Shown here one piece after another: positions 15,329-30,100 of a DNA stretch of 64,000 bases; position 1 is the first letter of the stretch, and the number at the start of each line of letters is the position of its first letter. The DNA comes from Pithys albifrons albifrons (lineage: Eukaryota > Chordata > Aves > Passeriformes > Thamnophilidae), in contig NC_092462.1 of NCBI RefSeq assembly GCF_047495875.1, positions 41,205,669-41,269,668 of the forward strand, given 5' to 3'. Under the pieces are notes generated by a model. That model was not told where the DNA came from and ran no database searches. It saw only the letters and a program-made list of their open reading frames with translations. A program made the position numbers and the translations under genes.

Positions 15329-16230
15329 TTCTGTATTCTCCTGATCAAAAAAAAAAGGAAAACACCTTTTTCGTTACTATCAATTGGTTTTCAGCTTTTC
15401 AAATAGGTACTGAAGGTTTTTACATACAGTATCTGTGATTCTTATATTTGTGACTGAAACATTAAGATGTACTGAAGACTGAGATAAAAACAGATGTATT
15501 TGAACAGCAGGCCAGAAGTTTAATAACCTCACATACCAAATATTAGATTTGGTCTGTGCAGGAAGTTACAGGACTCCCTCCATGAAACCCCTCAGCAAAT
15601 TCAAAGTGTCTTCAGCCAACCTACTAGTGATTTCGGTGCTCTTTCTGCTACGTGTCAGGTAAATAAGGTCAACGCTGGTCACTGCAGATAACAAAGTCCT
15701 CACATTGCTGAGTTGAAGGACCAGTATCCACCAGGAGAACACATGAAAATTCCGACTTCTAAGAGCAAACCAAATGGAATTTTTTTCCTAGTTGGCACAG
15801 GCCCCAGTCTCATAGTCAGTGATTAGCAGCCTTTAAAAGACATTAAAAAATAAAAAAGTTTCTTCCATGACGTTGCAAGACAAATAGATCCAAAGCAAGC
15901 CAAACTGAAGCCAGCTTGGTTGTGGCAACTGGTTAAAGCCACAACAGCTGGGGACAGAGCTCTTGTATTAGCATTGTTCAGGGTTCATGAAGTGACTAGA
16001 AGTGATGGCTTCTGAAGCTCAAGGGTGAAGTTTAAATTATGAACACTGGAAAGTAATTTATAAGCCTCTAGTTCCCTTTGTCAGAGAGTTAAGGCCATCT
16101 TTCAAGAGAAACCAGTTTTGTGTTACTCACTAATATGCATGATTTTCTCCATTAGATGTTGAGTTGTTCATGTAATGAGTCAGACTGCCATTGCCTTCAC
16201 TTGCTGAAAGTGAATATTTAAATTTAAAAT

Positions 16231-16291
16231 TAAAAAAAAAACAAACCAGGACCAAAATAAAAACAAAGAACACAAACAAACAAACCCCCCA
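16231..16291. repeat. A-rich tract with interspersed C (A/C low complexity)
   Basis: Starts as a run of A and continues as AAAC/AACAA units ending in CCCCCC. It is one of several such tracts in this window (others near 27119, 42440, 45836 and 55114 on +, and the complementary flavour at 35814 and 44329). Such tracts could be decayed poly(A) tails of retrocopies or independently expanded simple sequence. The sequence alone does not decide. Confidence 0.75.
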
Positions 16292-19200
16292 ACATACTAT
16301 ATTAGTATCTAAATACTTCAGCCATAATACCTTAACATGTTTGTTTTAATTCACCTATGGAATGTATCTGACACCTATTTTTTTAACAACTATAGCCAAA
16401 GTTTAGAAAAAATGTAAAGCACAAATAAGTGTATATAAAAAATTCCTATTCTAAATGTGATTAGTGCATGCCACTTGTAAATGTCAGCAGTTATTTTTAG
16501 AGGAGAGCACTTGTAAGATCTGGCAGAGAACTCTTGAAATGTCAGGAGGCTAAGAGGAAGCATAGCAGAAACCAAATACATACATAAATCTATTAGAGGA
16601 TTTTAATACTAAGTCCATCATTTTTTTGAAAAGAAAAAAATCCAGCTGTCTTGAAACCAACCTGATACATCATAGTTCCCCTTCCATGTCAGAGGTATTG
16701 TGCAGACAGAAGCTTGTCTTTCTGGCAACCTGAGGAAAGAGCTCGTTCTCCCTTTTCCTTCTTGTTCACAAACAGATATTGTTAAACAGCATATTGCACT
16801 CTGCTTCTAAGAAGTGTGTGTTATGCTTGTGTAATTTCTTTCTGGCAGACTTATAAAGATGGGCCTCAAAATTTCTAAGAAGGTTTATACTCTGTCTTAT
16901 ATATCTTAAAAATAATACCCATTAAACCCTCCTGGAAGCTATAAAGTGGAGGGCAGTTCTTTGACAGCATTGTTCCTTAGCTCAGAAACAGCACTGTTAT
17001 CACTTTGTTTGATATAGTAATAGCTGTATACTTGCCAGGTATACTCTATTAAAATATTTTCACAGTGAAATATGGGTCAGCCATGTATGCAGCAGTATTT
17101 CAAGCACACCTTTCATCTATCATAACTCTAATTATATATTTCTGCTTGCATATATCAAGGAAAGCTACTGAGTATTTATTGCTGCAAATCTTGATACCTC
17201 TTAATACTGAAAAAAATTTGTTTTTCATTTGTGCAGGAATAGCACTTACCTCTTTGATAATCATTGTGCTCACAAATTTCATATCATCCAAGCTCAAGTA
17301 TGACATTTTCACTTAGAGGTTATGAAGAATATTTTGTTTGCTTGTTGTTTGGGGTTTTTTTATCCAAAGTTTTCTACCTAATTTCCATTGAAAAGTAGGT
17401 CCTGTGTCCGCCATGCTTATCAGTGCTGGTGTCTTTGCACCAGAACTCTGTCCTCAAAAATCAGTCTGAATCCATACAATTATTAAGGTCTCTTTAGACA
17501 GACTCCAGACATTGGGGTCACCAGAACAGAAAGCCTCCCAACGCTTTCCTATTTTACTCTTCTCATTTACTCTTGGAAAATTGCAGGAGATATATCCATT
17601 TTACAGATGTTATATAGTTCATTGCTTTCTTGGTTTACAGGAAATGTAATTTGCACCCTTTAAAAGTAGATCAGTTTATGGAAAACTATGCTCAGAGTTG
17701 AAAATAAAATGGACCATCCAGATAAACAAATGACATACTAATGACCGAAAAAACAACTCTCAGTTCTCTTCTATTGCAGTATGTATTCTGAGAATTAAAA
17801 TACAGGATTCAATGATACACCACTGTATTTTTGCCTAAAAAGGAAATGACAGGACTGGCTGTGATAGAAAATGAAAAAGAAGAATAAGCAGTAGCTTAAT
17901 TGCATTAATGTAATTAACAATTTTAAACATGATGCATTTTTCTTCTTTGGAAGCAATTTTTAGACTAATTTTTCAGAGTTCCCATAAAAATAAATAGCAA
18001 GTAAAAATTCTGCTCTCTGCCTAATCCTGGAGAATTTCAATAAAAATCAATCAATAAAAAAATTTAAGGGACATGATCAAATTTTAACAGATCCAAAATT
18101 TGACCACCAAACCTATTTTTACATATGCTCTTACCCTGAGAATCCTGCCCAAAATAAAGTTCAAATACAAATACAAACTCCCAGCTAGGCAGCCAGATCA
18201 CATTAATGCGATTTCTTCCTAGCATTTTCAGGTAATCTCCTTTTTCTCCTTACTTTCTTCTTGTGCTAAATACTTCAATATATAAATTTATAAAATCTGG
18301 CTCTCCTTTGCTCTATTACAATAGTACAGCAGGCAGACAGTTAGAAGACTTGTATGATCATGAAGAAAAGTCTACTAGTATGAAAATACGTGTGCAAATA
18401 GTATCCATGTTGGGAATTCAATTTACAAGTCTAATGCAAAACAGTGTTTTCTCTCCTTATATAATTATTATGTGAAATTTGAGCTACTTAATATCAAAAT
18501 ATTTGGATAAATACTGGTTTTTATTTGGAACTGTATCAACTAGAAAGAGGGGAAAAAAGACTAAGCAGAAGACCATTTCTTTTTGCTGCATTTTATTCAT
18601 AGAGAATATCACGAGTTTTATTCTTGATGACACTAAAAAGAAGATAGATGTCAGAAGACAGATCTTTTTGTACTGGTGTGAAAGAAAAATAGCTCACATA
18701 AAAATAAATAAGCTTGGAACTATAAAAATATTGAATATAAATATATTGTTTGTGAGAGGATAGGAATTTATTTTTTTTAATAGGGAATGGATAATGGCAT
18801 AAGAATGACTGAGAAATTGCCGATGTCAAAATAGTGTTTCAGGGAAAATTACTGAGGAAAAACTAGGACAGGGTTCTAAAAAGTTTAAAAAAAAAAAGAA
18901 GAAAGAAAATGCAACCTGAGTTTAGGACCTAAATCCAGGTTCAAACCCTATACAGTAGACCTGATATTTGAAAAGTGTTTAACACTCAGGTTTTCCCACT
19001 GATATTAGTATTTAGAACACTGGCGTCCTAAGGACCTGGGCATGAATGTAGACATTTAACTGAAGGCTCCTATTTGTGTGATACTTGATTAATATCTTAA
19101 TAATAACAGAGTATAAAGAAATTAAGGCAATCTGTAGAGGAAGGGTTTGTTGCAGGGGAGAGCTGTGTTCTTCATCTGAATCCATGGAGAATTGAGAGAA

Positions 19201-20264
19201 AGAAACTTAGGAAGCTTTGTATTGCCAGTACCAAGAAGATCTAATTACCAGGAAGAGTGATGGTGAGATTGTCACTTTTGAAAATGCGTTGTCTTGGAAA
19301 ATAAATAAGAGATTAATTAAGAGGATCACAACTGTTTAAATGAGGTAGAAAACCAGATTAAAATGTGCTGGAGCTTAAGGAAGTCTAGAGAGAGAGAGGC
19401 AAAATAGTAAGGAAAAAAAAGGCCATAATGGAAAAAAAACTACCTGTGGGGAGAGTTCATATGAAGGCAGAATTTGTTCTCAGAAGAATCCTAGTCTAGT
19501 ATAGGATTATTTGCCTACTCACTCTGAGTGCTGTGTAGGCCATGGTTGCAAAATACACTTATTTGTGATAGGCATGTCTGTGATATGAATATAGAGTATT
19601 ATAAGGAACTGAGAGACTTAGGGCTGTGAACCTCCTTTTGTTCTATCCTATTTGTCATTCCTGACCTTTACTTGACCAAGTAAGTTATGAATATATCTTA
19701 GAATTACTTGAATCTCAAAAGAAAGAAAAAAGATAGAAAAACCTTTAGAAATTTTTTTATACATAATTTTGCAGAATTTTTAGTGTGCCATTTTGCAGTT
19801 TAGCAGATTGGCTTTCCAGACACTTGGCCCACACTAATCTTTGAACCTAACAGAAAAAGAACACTGTTGTGGCAGTTGTATTGCAGAACAGTGAATATAT
19901 ATTGCTGGTGAGCTGGATATTTTGGGTTTTCTTAGGGAGTTCAGACACTGCTAATAATGTGGTAACATATCAGTGAAATATGAAAACAGTGTAGTATTGT
20001 TTGTCGAATGAAAGGCATGTAGCATCCTTTTAATTTCTCAAAAGAATCAAAATTGTGAAACTTTGGGGATGCAGTTGTCCAGCCCTCCTGCCTGTGGCTA
20101 CTCATTGCAGTCTTTATATAACCGTACTTCTGTTGATTTTGGGAAACTAGAAAATTTTTCTTGAAGAAAATGCAACAGACAGTAGTCTGCTTCCTTCTGA
20201 GATGTCAAATTCCTACTTTATTATGGTGAGAAAGTGACAGTCAATTTAAACCAGAATTTATTGA

Positions 20265-20370
20265 GAACATTAAGAGCTGGAAGGGCTTTGGCTAATCACT
20301 GTAATGTCCTCAACAAATGGTAAATGAAAGCATCAGGAAATTGAGTTAACACAAGTTAAAAGTTCACATA
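20265..20370 (-). mobile_element. Possible ancient L3/CR1-like remnant
   Basis: GAGCTGGAAGGGCTTTGG, a following ATCACTGTAATGTCCTCAAC and then CATCAGGAAATTGAG recall the reverse complement of an L3/CR1-type LINE 3' end (the pattern 'gagctggaagggacct...atc...gtcc...gaggaaactgag'). The order of the three blocks is right but identity is low. It could be a chance resemblance. A profile search with old CR1/L3 models would decide. Confidence 0.35.
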
Positions 20371-22649
20371 CTTACTGAATTATATTAAAAACCCTATCAC
20401 CTAATTAAATTATCTAAAACTACTCATTTCAGTCCGTCCTGTTGTACTAGTGAATGCATATGATGGTATTTTTTTAGATGTGTAAAAGTTGACATGTTTA
20501 GCATGAATCAGATAAAAAGCCAATGAACAAGATAAAAAGATGAATTATTTACTAATCTGCAATATTCTGAATAGTTATACTTAATGAAGAGTTTTACATT
20601 CATGCTTGTTTATGTACATCAAATTTTTAACAAAAAATCAGTATTGTCAGAACTTGTATACATGGAGAAAATTTATCCATTTCTCCTTTATGGAATTTTT
20701 TTGGGTAGAAGATGCTAGAGGAGGTATAGTTGCAGGTGGCATGTATTTGTCCATCAGCATGTATTTCAGATGAGCTGACTGCAAAAGCTGTATTTTACCT
20801 GGTTTACATACCATTACACTACTTAACAAAGACTTTTTCACGTGGCTAGATTTTATAGTAAGATGTAACATTGGAGATCACATTTTCTAAGCTTTTATGT
20901 TGTCCTTCTGGAAAAATCTTTCAATTCCTTTGCTTTGCTTTTAAAGTAAAGGAAAACAATTAGTTCACTAGTATAACTGGCAGATTTTGTACAGTCCCTC
21001 TTACGAATTGAAACTTTATTGGAAATAATGGGTAAGGAACATTTTTGTGGTTTCAGCTTATGGCATAGTAATTTGTATTTGAAAACAATAGGCAGATCTT
21101 TGAGTATCTGTGAGAAATTTTATTCAGCAGTCTAATAATAGCATGAAGTATCATTCTCACTTCTAGCAGCTCATAGAACTGTTTCAAGAGAAAAAAATCT
21201 TGGATAGTGAACAGCAGAAAATTTTGCAGTTTGGAGGGGGTTTGGATTTATATATTTGCTGGCTTTACACTTCCCTGAAATGAATTAAAATCATGTAGGA
21301 TACAGCTCAATCCTTTGGCTAACCGAAAAGGACAGAACCACCATCTGAATACCTTTTCATAGGAAAGGTCAAGCACCATAGAGGAGCCATTTCTGTCACC
21401 AAAGATACAAATGTGTAAGGGAAGATACTGATGATGGCAGAAGAGACAGTTTTCAGCTCTAGAGAGAAAAAAAAATAGTGTGACTTTAATAAATATGAAG
21501 ATAGCATTCCAACAAGATTCAAATTGGATGTATCCCACAGGAAGTTTCGTCTTTTATTTCACCTTGAGAAAATGCATTCTTCTCCACAACTCTGAAACAG
21601 AAAAAAGTTGATTTTCAGAGCGAAATAGGGTGTTACAAATTTGTTTCTAACTTCCTGCTGAAAGAGAAAAGCAAATGTACAAATGAAATTGTTGTCTCAC
21701 CCTCAGAAAAATAATTATTTTATGAAATGAGGTTTTGTGATTCTGTGACCTGTCCACTCCTATTCTAAGTGCTTCCTTACCAAAAAGAAAGGATATCATT
21801 GATTTCTACTGCTGACACCAAGACTAAAGAAATTTTGTTAGGTTGGCTCTCTGATGATTAGTTTAAGACTTGTTGACAAAAAAACCCCAAAAACGTTATC
21901 CTTTTTTTCGCCCCTTAAATATTTGATACTTCTTCCCCATTTAAAAATAAGAAACTTAAAATGTATCAAAGGTAACACAGGTATTGGGAAAAAATAATTT
22001 CACTGTGTAGCAAATAACTGTTTGTTTTGATGCTGATTTTCACACCCACACACACCACCCTACCACCAAATAGACAAATAAACAGAAAATAAACACCCTA
22101 TAATATAAAAGGGTACTTCAGCATTTCTGGGTAACTTGAAAGCAGCTTTAGAGAAACCTATGAAAATAAGCATAAGTTTACTTCTTGTAAATGCAGAAAG
22201 AGCTTCATTTAGAATTGAGACATTTGTATATATTTTCCCTCATGAGACAGATAAAATCCCATCAATTTCTGTCCCCGTCAGAAGAGAATGGAAGGTAAAA
22301 GTCTCTGGGAGTACAGACCAGCTCAGAAAGCCCATTACAGTCTAAGGGGATGACCAAACCCAGAGCAACTTTCAAATCTGTAGTGTACTCTAAAAGCATG
22401 GAGAATTATTCCGTGAATGATCATTTCAGAGCGAGGGTTATTTTTTCCTTTCAATAAGAATGCCAAGAGTTGTTTTTAATGAATGAGAAGAAGGAAAGAA
22501 ATATATGTTATAGCTCTGAAGTGCTTTCTGAAATTCCAGCAGCTGTAATAAGTAATCAAATTCCCTTCACTTTAGCGGTGAGCTGCTCACCCTCAGTGAT
22601 GAATGCCACGTGTCTTACAGTGCTGATCCATCTCTCTGCTAAGCTCAGT

Positions 22650-22715
22650 GCTGGTGAAAATTCCAGTGAAATCAATGTGGTTATACCGATGTAAAGCCGG
22701 GCTAATGCAGTGAAA
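22650..22715. repeat. Candidate old amniote interspersed repeat
   Basis: The text CTGGTGAAAATTCCAGTGAA, ATCAATGTGG, TTATACCGATGTAAAGCC and GGGCTAATGCAGTG resembles a recurrent motif of bird, crocodile and turtle genomes of the form 'actccagtgaagtcaatgg...ttacaccagtgtaaa...ctggtgtaatgcag'. I recognise the pattern but cannot name the family with certainty. The copy is strongly decayed and its ends are approximate. Confidence 0.45.
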
Positions 22716-25694
22716 GAACAAGCTCTAAAACTCAAAATTCCTTATGTGGCTGCCAAGGAAAAATACCCTCTGCTTTTAAAACCATTTCACAAAAGACATT
22801 TGTAGATATTTTAGTGGGATTTCCCAAGGTCTTTTATCGTAGTACTTTTTCCTTTAGATTGTCCAAGTGGAGATCAAAAATCCTTTCACTTCACCCTCAG
22901 TGCCATAAGTGTTGTATATCTTTGTGCTTTCACAATATCATGCAATTGCTTTTGCTTCTGAGAATACTACATAACACAGAAAAAAATATTTCCTAATATA
23001 TAGCCTATATTAAAGCAATAGGACATAGTAAGTCAGATTTCTTAGAAGTAAATTCTGATAATGGCTTACAGAGAAATGAGAGTATTTTTTTTTCTCTTAG
23101 CCCAGAATTTAAGAAGAGTTGCAGGACCTATAAGTATCTCTGATTGTTGCCTGGACATTCATCATGCTGAAATAATTTGGCATCTCCAAACAAGCTTCAA
23201 TAATATGAAATTTTAAAGATACTTTTGTAAACCCATACTTAATTTAACTAAAATAATGAAGAGCATATATTACTTTAGTTTGCAAAACACTGAAATGGTA
23301 ATTTATATGAAATATTTTCTCCACATATGTTGTATTTTTGTAAGTGGAACTAAAAGCTGTTCCTTATTTTTCATTTTTATTTTTTCCTTGTTTCGTATAT
23401 TTTGCAAAAAGATGCACGGTCTTGCTAAAATTTTACCAAAGTTTCTAGACTTTATCACCAACTTAGACCATCTAATACATGATTGTTGAATATTCCACAT
23501 AATCAACAGGAGTTAAATTAGAATATTTTCAACAGGTAACAGTGAAACAAGTAGCAATTTGAATATGAAATGAATGAGAATATTACACAACAAATTTGAG
23601 AGAGGGCTCAAGTATTAGAAGGTACATAGAAAATTTTAACATAACAAGGACAAAGTAAATAGAAATGAAAAAGATTTTAAATTGCTATATTTAACAGAGG
23701 AAAACTATCCCACCATTATTTATGAAAATTAAATTACACCAAAATATGAATTTTGGTTTTTAACGTTTCAGCTGCCTTTTAGGCACCTTTTTGTTATCCA
23801 AAATTAAACATTCAATCTTGTCTTAGTTTTTCTCTGAAATGAAATTTTCTTTTAGAAAAAGACTATACAGAACCACTACTATAATACAGAGGGCTGCAAT
23901 GAGCTTGTGATGACAATTTCTTTTTTACGTATTACATTACTTTTCTCTGTTAATAAAATATATTTGCAGGCAATATCAGGTTGGCTTTGGTGGGTTCCCA
24001 TCAAGATATGTCATTTCCACAATCACCATTCAGACTATCTCATCAAATTACTCCCTTTTTTTAATTATTATAGTTTTATAGTTTTCTCCTTTTTTTTTCT
24101 CAAGCCCTTCTCTCATCCCTAGAATGCTCTTCTTCTCACAGTTGCTCATATGCAGTTACTAGGGTTGAGAGTTTATTCAAGTAGAGTCTTTGTAGAGTTA
24201 TTCAGGTATATGAGATCCCTCAATATTTTGGGGTTTTTTAATTAATAGACATTTATGGGAAAGTCTTTTCGGTTTGGCTATTTTCGTGGCTTTTACTGTT
24301 TTTTGCCAAAAAAAAGTATATCTAACATTGAAACACATACTTTATATGGATTTACACCAGGAATTAAATGATGAGCTACCAATTCTGCTTTGGGAATTTC
24401 TGTAAGAACATTCCAGGGATTTGACTAGTAAATTCAATTACCTAGCTATAGTGACAGAAATGCAGACCATTGCATATGCAAAGATCCATGTGATTTACCA
24501 AAATAAGTATTCAGTCTGAGATGCTTATTTGTACAGATTTTCCTGACAGATGTGTATGTTCTACTGCTTTTAATGGGCTTTCTTTGGGGACTTAGGATTA
24601 ATTCTGCAGCATTTACGTAACTAAACTCATAGTAAACAAACTGGAAGCTTTTTAAGCATAAGGATTGGATTGCATTACTGATATCTAAATGTATTTTCTT
24701 TTGGTTTTAAATACACAAGTGTTTTTAAAATAAACTTATTTTTCATGTAGCAAACATCTGATCTCATGTTGTCACTTTCAGACAATGAAGTCTGAAGAGA
24801 TGTTACTGAACCAAAGTCCTTTGTTACCATGTAGTGCCACAGCTAATAACTGTGAACAATAACACATTGCAGAGTATATTTGATTCTCAAAAAGAATACA
24901 TGTGCCTGTTAAGCACTGGGGCTCTTTGTCCTCTAAGTTCTTAGTGTGTACCATGCCAGTATACTATAGCTGAAGATGATATTAATATTAATGAAGAATG
25001 GAAGCTGAGAAATAACAACTCCCATTCTTTCCCCAGCCCCCTACAAGCTAAATCCATTAGTATAGATAGATCAGCATTAATAAACAAGAAGGACAAAATA
25101 GCTCTCAATGCAGGGACAGTTTTGCATGACCTTTGGTACAATAAGCTTGTACTTGGTCATTGTGATGCTCTGAGTTGACCTATGCAGCAATGTTGAATCT
25201 GATGTAACCATAGAGAAATATTGTCAGTGCTTCATGTGCAACTTCAGTGTTTCAAGCTGCTGAGCTTTAGGGGAAAGAAGTGTTGAGTTTTTCTCTTTGT
25301 GTATCATTAAATTGATTGCATAAGAGCTTCATCCAGGGATCTCAAGTGTAAATCTATAGAAAATACTTGTAAGGATCATTAGGGAAAAGATGCCATTCAT
25401 TGCTTTGTATTAAAATTGAGTACTTTTATGCTCTGATATGCATAAAGGCAATACTGGCTTAGGATCCAAATTGTTCCTGAACATCCATCAGAAGAATTAT
25501 TTTTAATTGTTAAGACTCAATATAGTCCCACCAGATTTCAGCATCTAAAGAATTATTTATTTGATCAAATTTATACTGCAAGACACTGAGAAAGACATTG
25601 TACACTTGATGCATTACAGGTCTGCTGAGAACACTGTTTTCATGAGTTTTGAGAGCTACAAAACTTTCAGAACCTTTTTTTTCCCAGTCTATGA

Positions 25695-25720
25695 GGGGCG
25701 GGGGGGAGGGGATGGGGGGG
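25695..25720 (+). other. G-quadruplex candidate
   Basis: Four G-runs of 4, 7, 4 and 7 bases are separated by C, A and AT. This fits the canonical four-run G-quadruplex pattern with very short loops, inside otherwise AT-rich DNA. Folding and any function are inference. The run may also be prone to sequencing error, so its exact length is uncertain. Confidence 0.8.
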
Positions 25721-27118
25721 TTGGAAGGGTATGGCATACAAAGTGTTATTGGTTTCATTCATTTCAAAAATTGCACAAATGAAACTGACATGTAGCTTCC
25801 ACATCTACCATATTATAAAGCTGCTATCTGATTCTGTGTGGCCAGACAGAGGAATTGTGAATCTTATGAATAATTATGAATATTCCATAAAAGTGACAAA
25901 AGCATTCTTATATTTTAGTGTGTATATAGAGGTAGAAATCACCATACTTACAGTGTATTAATGCTTCAAATCACAAAGGGTACTTGCAACTCACAAGGTA
26001 ATTCGCTGTTGTAGAAGAAAGCTGTAAAGGAGGCAAGTACTAATTTTTAAGTGATGTGTAAGTAATCTTCATACAAAGCTGCAGGCAGAGTATAGTGAGC
26101 ATAAGACCAGGGCTGAGCATGACCCCCTAAGTCAGGATTTAGAGTGTTTGCCTCACTTCTTTCCCAAAACTGTTTCATATCTAAAGCTACTTTAGCAATT
26201 ATAAAAGCATACATTTCTAGTTATGCTCTTCTGAGTATGTGGTTTTTGTTTACAGCCTAAGAGAGATGTACCTCTGTCTTTATTCAGGATAGTGACTTAA
26301 ATTGGCTTGGTTTCTTGTTAAACTGTCTTTGAAAATTACCCTCTAGAGATTCCCAGGTTTGCCAGGGATTACATTTCCAGTTTCATCCCAATACCAGCCT
26401 GTAGCTTTTATTTTTCCCCACAATTGCTTAACTTTTCTTTGTTTTTTACAACTTCCACAACCCTTCCATGTTCCCAGCAACAAAAATGTTGGTTGATGTG
26501 AGGCAATATAGACATAGTCCTACTTCAGACTGCAGTGAAAACTTAAAACTATGACCTTCCAGGGCAGCAGGGAAATTCTGCCATACTTGTAACAATGAGT
26601 GTCACTAGCCAATGTAGCTTGGCTCGGAAGAAACTTCCTTGTATGTATTTTCCCTCTTATGCATTATTAATACTGCTTTTTAAATCCAATCTGGATTCTT
26701 CTTCTTTTTTTTTTTTTTCCAATACTTTTGTTTACTTTCCTATGTGAACTCTAGCTAGCTGCTTTGGCTGGCTGATGGAGACCACTGTTCAGAAACTCAT
26801 CATCTCAGCAGGATACTTGACTCTTCTTGAAGCACCATCTCTGTTGTAGGAGGAAAGGCAGTGCCCTTCCCTGGGTTGAGTCAGCAGTAACTGTGGTAAA
26901 TACTTTTGAAATGAAAATTTTTTTAATATATCCTTAACTGCTAAAATGGGTCTAGATTGCAAAAGACAAATTCAGACCAGAAGGAAAGAAGTAAAAAGTC
27001 ATTAACATTGATAAAGTGAGACTTAAATAAATTTTTGTATTCTGTGGCCCTTTCTATTCCTTTTTAATCTCCTGAAAAATATTTAGTCATACTCTAGAGG
27101 TAAACATGTAGCTCAAGA

Positions 27119-27170
27119 CCCACCAAAAAAACCAAACAAAAAAACCTCCCAAAAAACCAAAACCAAAATA
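27119..27170. repeat. A-rich tract with interspersed C
   Basis: AAAAAACC, AAACAAAAAAACC and AAAACCAAAACC units in succession. This is the same class as the tract at 16231-16291. Confidence 0.75.
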
Positions 27171-30100
27171 TCACTATTAATTTTAAGCCATTCCAAATTT
27201 AAACCATGTTAACTTCAGGAATGCTACCTCAAAAGAATTTCTACACCTGCACTGTCTCTGCATTTAGGTAGTACTTTGTGAGTCATATGGCAGGAATGTT
27301 CATGCAAGGATCCATTCTGGATGCCCTGAGAAAGATCATCGTTCACTAAATGCCTTGCAATGTATTGCTTACCCCAACCATTTTCATGTTCTGACTGATA
27401 CTAGATGTTACCTTAGTAAGTTTGACGCCTGAAACATTTTAAGTAAATACTGAAAAAGGAGAGAAAAGGAAGGAATCTGGAAACAGTGAGGGAAGGAACA
27501 TGCATGAATTCTATCTCATCCCATTTGTCTGACTGTTATTTCCTTGAGTATACAAAACCAAAAGCCTCTACTTAACTATATATTTATGCTTAGTAAAGTT
27601 CCTGTGCTGATGGAATGCAACAGATAACATTTAGAAATAGAAACAAACAAGAGAGTGGAGATTGCTATCACATGTGTTAATCAGCTGGATCAGCTCTCTT
27701 GTTTGGAACTGAAGTCTCTCACTGCCTATATCCAACCTCCCAGCTCCTCTGGAATAAATCCTCTGCATTCCAGGTGATAACTGCTGATCTCTCTTTCTCT
27801 GGGTAATCTGTATTACTAAGACCTTCATACCACTCTAAAAACACGCTCCCTCTTAAAGCTGGTTCCTTGGCATTAAGAACTTAATAAATGTTATTTTACA
27901 ATTAGGAATGTAATTAAACAGAAGTAAAATGTTAGCTGACTAGTTTGTAATATTGGATAAGAGGAAGGCATCGAAAACATTATTAGGTTTTACATTTTTT
28001 TTCTCGTCCTTATCCTAATTCCTTATTGTGCAAAACACACCCCCTTTTCTGATCTTTGCATTGTTTCTGTCAGCAATTACGCCAGCTTATGTCTGTCAGG
28101 CGGAGAAAGCTCGTTGTCTTTGTAGCAATAGTGCACCGTAGGTTTTTTGAATTAGGATGTTTCAATAATAGTACAGCTGCCCCACCAAGCTGAAGTATGT
28201 CACCTTGGTAACATGCTTGGTTTTCATCAGCCTTAGATCCTTTAGACATTCCTGGACCCAGTTTTAGCTGGTTTTTGAATACAATCCACCACAGCACAAG
28301 ACCAGCTGTTTCTCCACTCATTTCAGTGAAATCCATATTTCTTCTCATGCCTCAAATAACTTGTTTTCTTTTCATACCTAAATTAAATCAAGTGGATACC
28401 ACAGTGACCACATTAGAAAAGGATAAGTACTTCCAGAATTATTCTCTTTTTTTAAGCCCCTACTTTCAGTGACATTTTTCTGAACGATATGTGAAGACTA
28501 ATAGAGGTCTTCTTAGTTCAGTAGGAACTTCTAGTATTTTTTCATGCTGGATACTTGTCTAAAAACTGCTTGTCTTTCCAATACTACAAGGAAAAGACAT
28601 TGCAGAGGGATCAGAATATATGTGTTTCTTTAGCTGTCACTTTTGTAGCTTTTCTTTTTTAAAAATGTAGAAATTATAAACAGGATATCCTTTTAAACTA
28701 TCATGGTTTTGTTCAGAGAGAAATCTACATTGATCAGAAATTTTAAAATTGTCACTGCATCAGTAAGAAAGGGATTGCGACCTTATAAAGAGTAAATTTG
28801 TGATTTTTAATCTAACCTATGTTCTTTAATTCAGACTTTTCCAATCTGTCTTTTATGTAAGAACTTTGAATATTATTAGTAAAATTAGAAAAGGCATTTA
28901 TATTTCCACATGCTTAATATTTGTACAAGAATATAGAAGATATATTTTATGTAAAAGTAGTATTTCTTTATGTGAAATGTCTGCATTACTGAACATGTAT
29001 CTAGAGGACAGGAAAATGGTATTTCATCACTTGGAAATTATTATGTAGGATTCAGGCATTAAAAGAGGCTTGACTGAAAGAAAGAATATAATGAATTTTT
29101 TCTTTCTTGTTATGATACAGAGCAAATATCAAATGATTTCAACTAGATTCCAGCCTATTCACAAAACTAAGAACCATGTGGGACCTGCTAAATCCAAGTT
29201 CTCTTTAACTGTGGGAATTAGATGTTATTGTAAGCGTATTGCCAAAGAGTTTTAACTCTCCATTTTCAGTATTCTGAAAGAAAGAATAGGAAATACGAAA
29301 GTAATTGCTAAGAAAAACTGAACTGATAATTTTATGTGATAGGGAAACTAGAGTGCTGCTTCCTAACCTCAATCAAATGTGACATTTGTACTTGAAAATT
29401 ATCAATTTTTTTATAAGTAGAAATTAAAAACTGCACATGCGCAAAGGTCCTGTTCAGATCAACATCACTGGATGAGGAAAGGACTTGTATTTCACACTGT
29501 GCATGTTGGTTTCTGATCCTGAAAGATGACATGGGCTCTAGAATTTTAATCTCTTGCATATAACCCATAAATACACTAATGGCACTTTAAAAAAAAAAAA
29601 AAGAGCAATTATAAAAATATGACTGAATGGTTACAACAAAAAAGGAGTATTATTAGAAAGAGAAATTCTTCAGGCAGTATCAGATATTAGCAGAAGACAA
29701 AGATGAAAAAATATTTTTGGTGACTGTGCTGTTATGTGCTTTGATTTATGTCGTGATTTACATTTTAGGCATAGATATAATAATGACTGGTTTTTTTAGG
29801 CTTTTTTTTGTTTAAAAAAGTGCATCTGTCTATAATGTGCTAAAGAGATGTTGACTACTATAATACAATTAATCTGAGATGTGCATTGAATTCTTTTTCT
29901 TATCTGCAATCTTAAAATCATAAAATGTATGAATAACAGTCTTATTTTTAAAAAAAAGTTTATTTTTACATATTTATACCATAAACTTCAATGGTTAATA
30001 AAGACTTGAAATGGGATGAATGGTAAAGTATTCTTACAAACATCAGGAAAGTGAGGTTTTACATTGGTAAAACTGATTGCAATTCCATTTATCCATAAAA

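Larger units (their letters stand above)
9271..20264. other. AT-rich intergenic stretch, no gene seen
   Basis: No exon, RNA gene or named repeat could be supported. Open frames here (for example 10505-10810 on + and 10621-10983 on -) overlap each other, have no domain character and sit in ordinary AT-rich sequence. Items noted separately are a 14-bp tandem duplication at 15299-15328 and an A/C-rich tract at 16231-16291. A/G-rich runs occur at 18887-18908 and 19387-19400. Confidence 0.55.

Noticed and set aside
29432..29443. TGCACATGCGCA as an NRF1 promoter site
   Set aside because: One mismatch to the NRF1 palindrome, but it is in AT-rich DNA with no CpG island or exon nearby.
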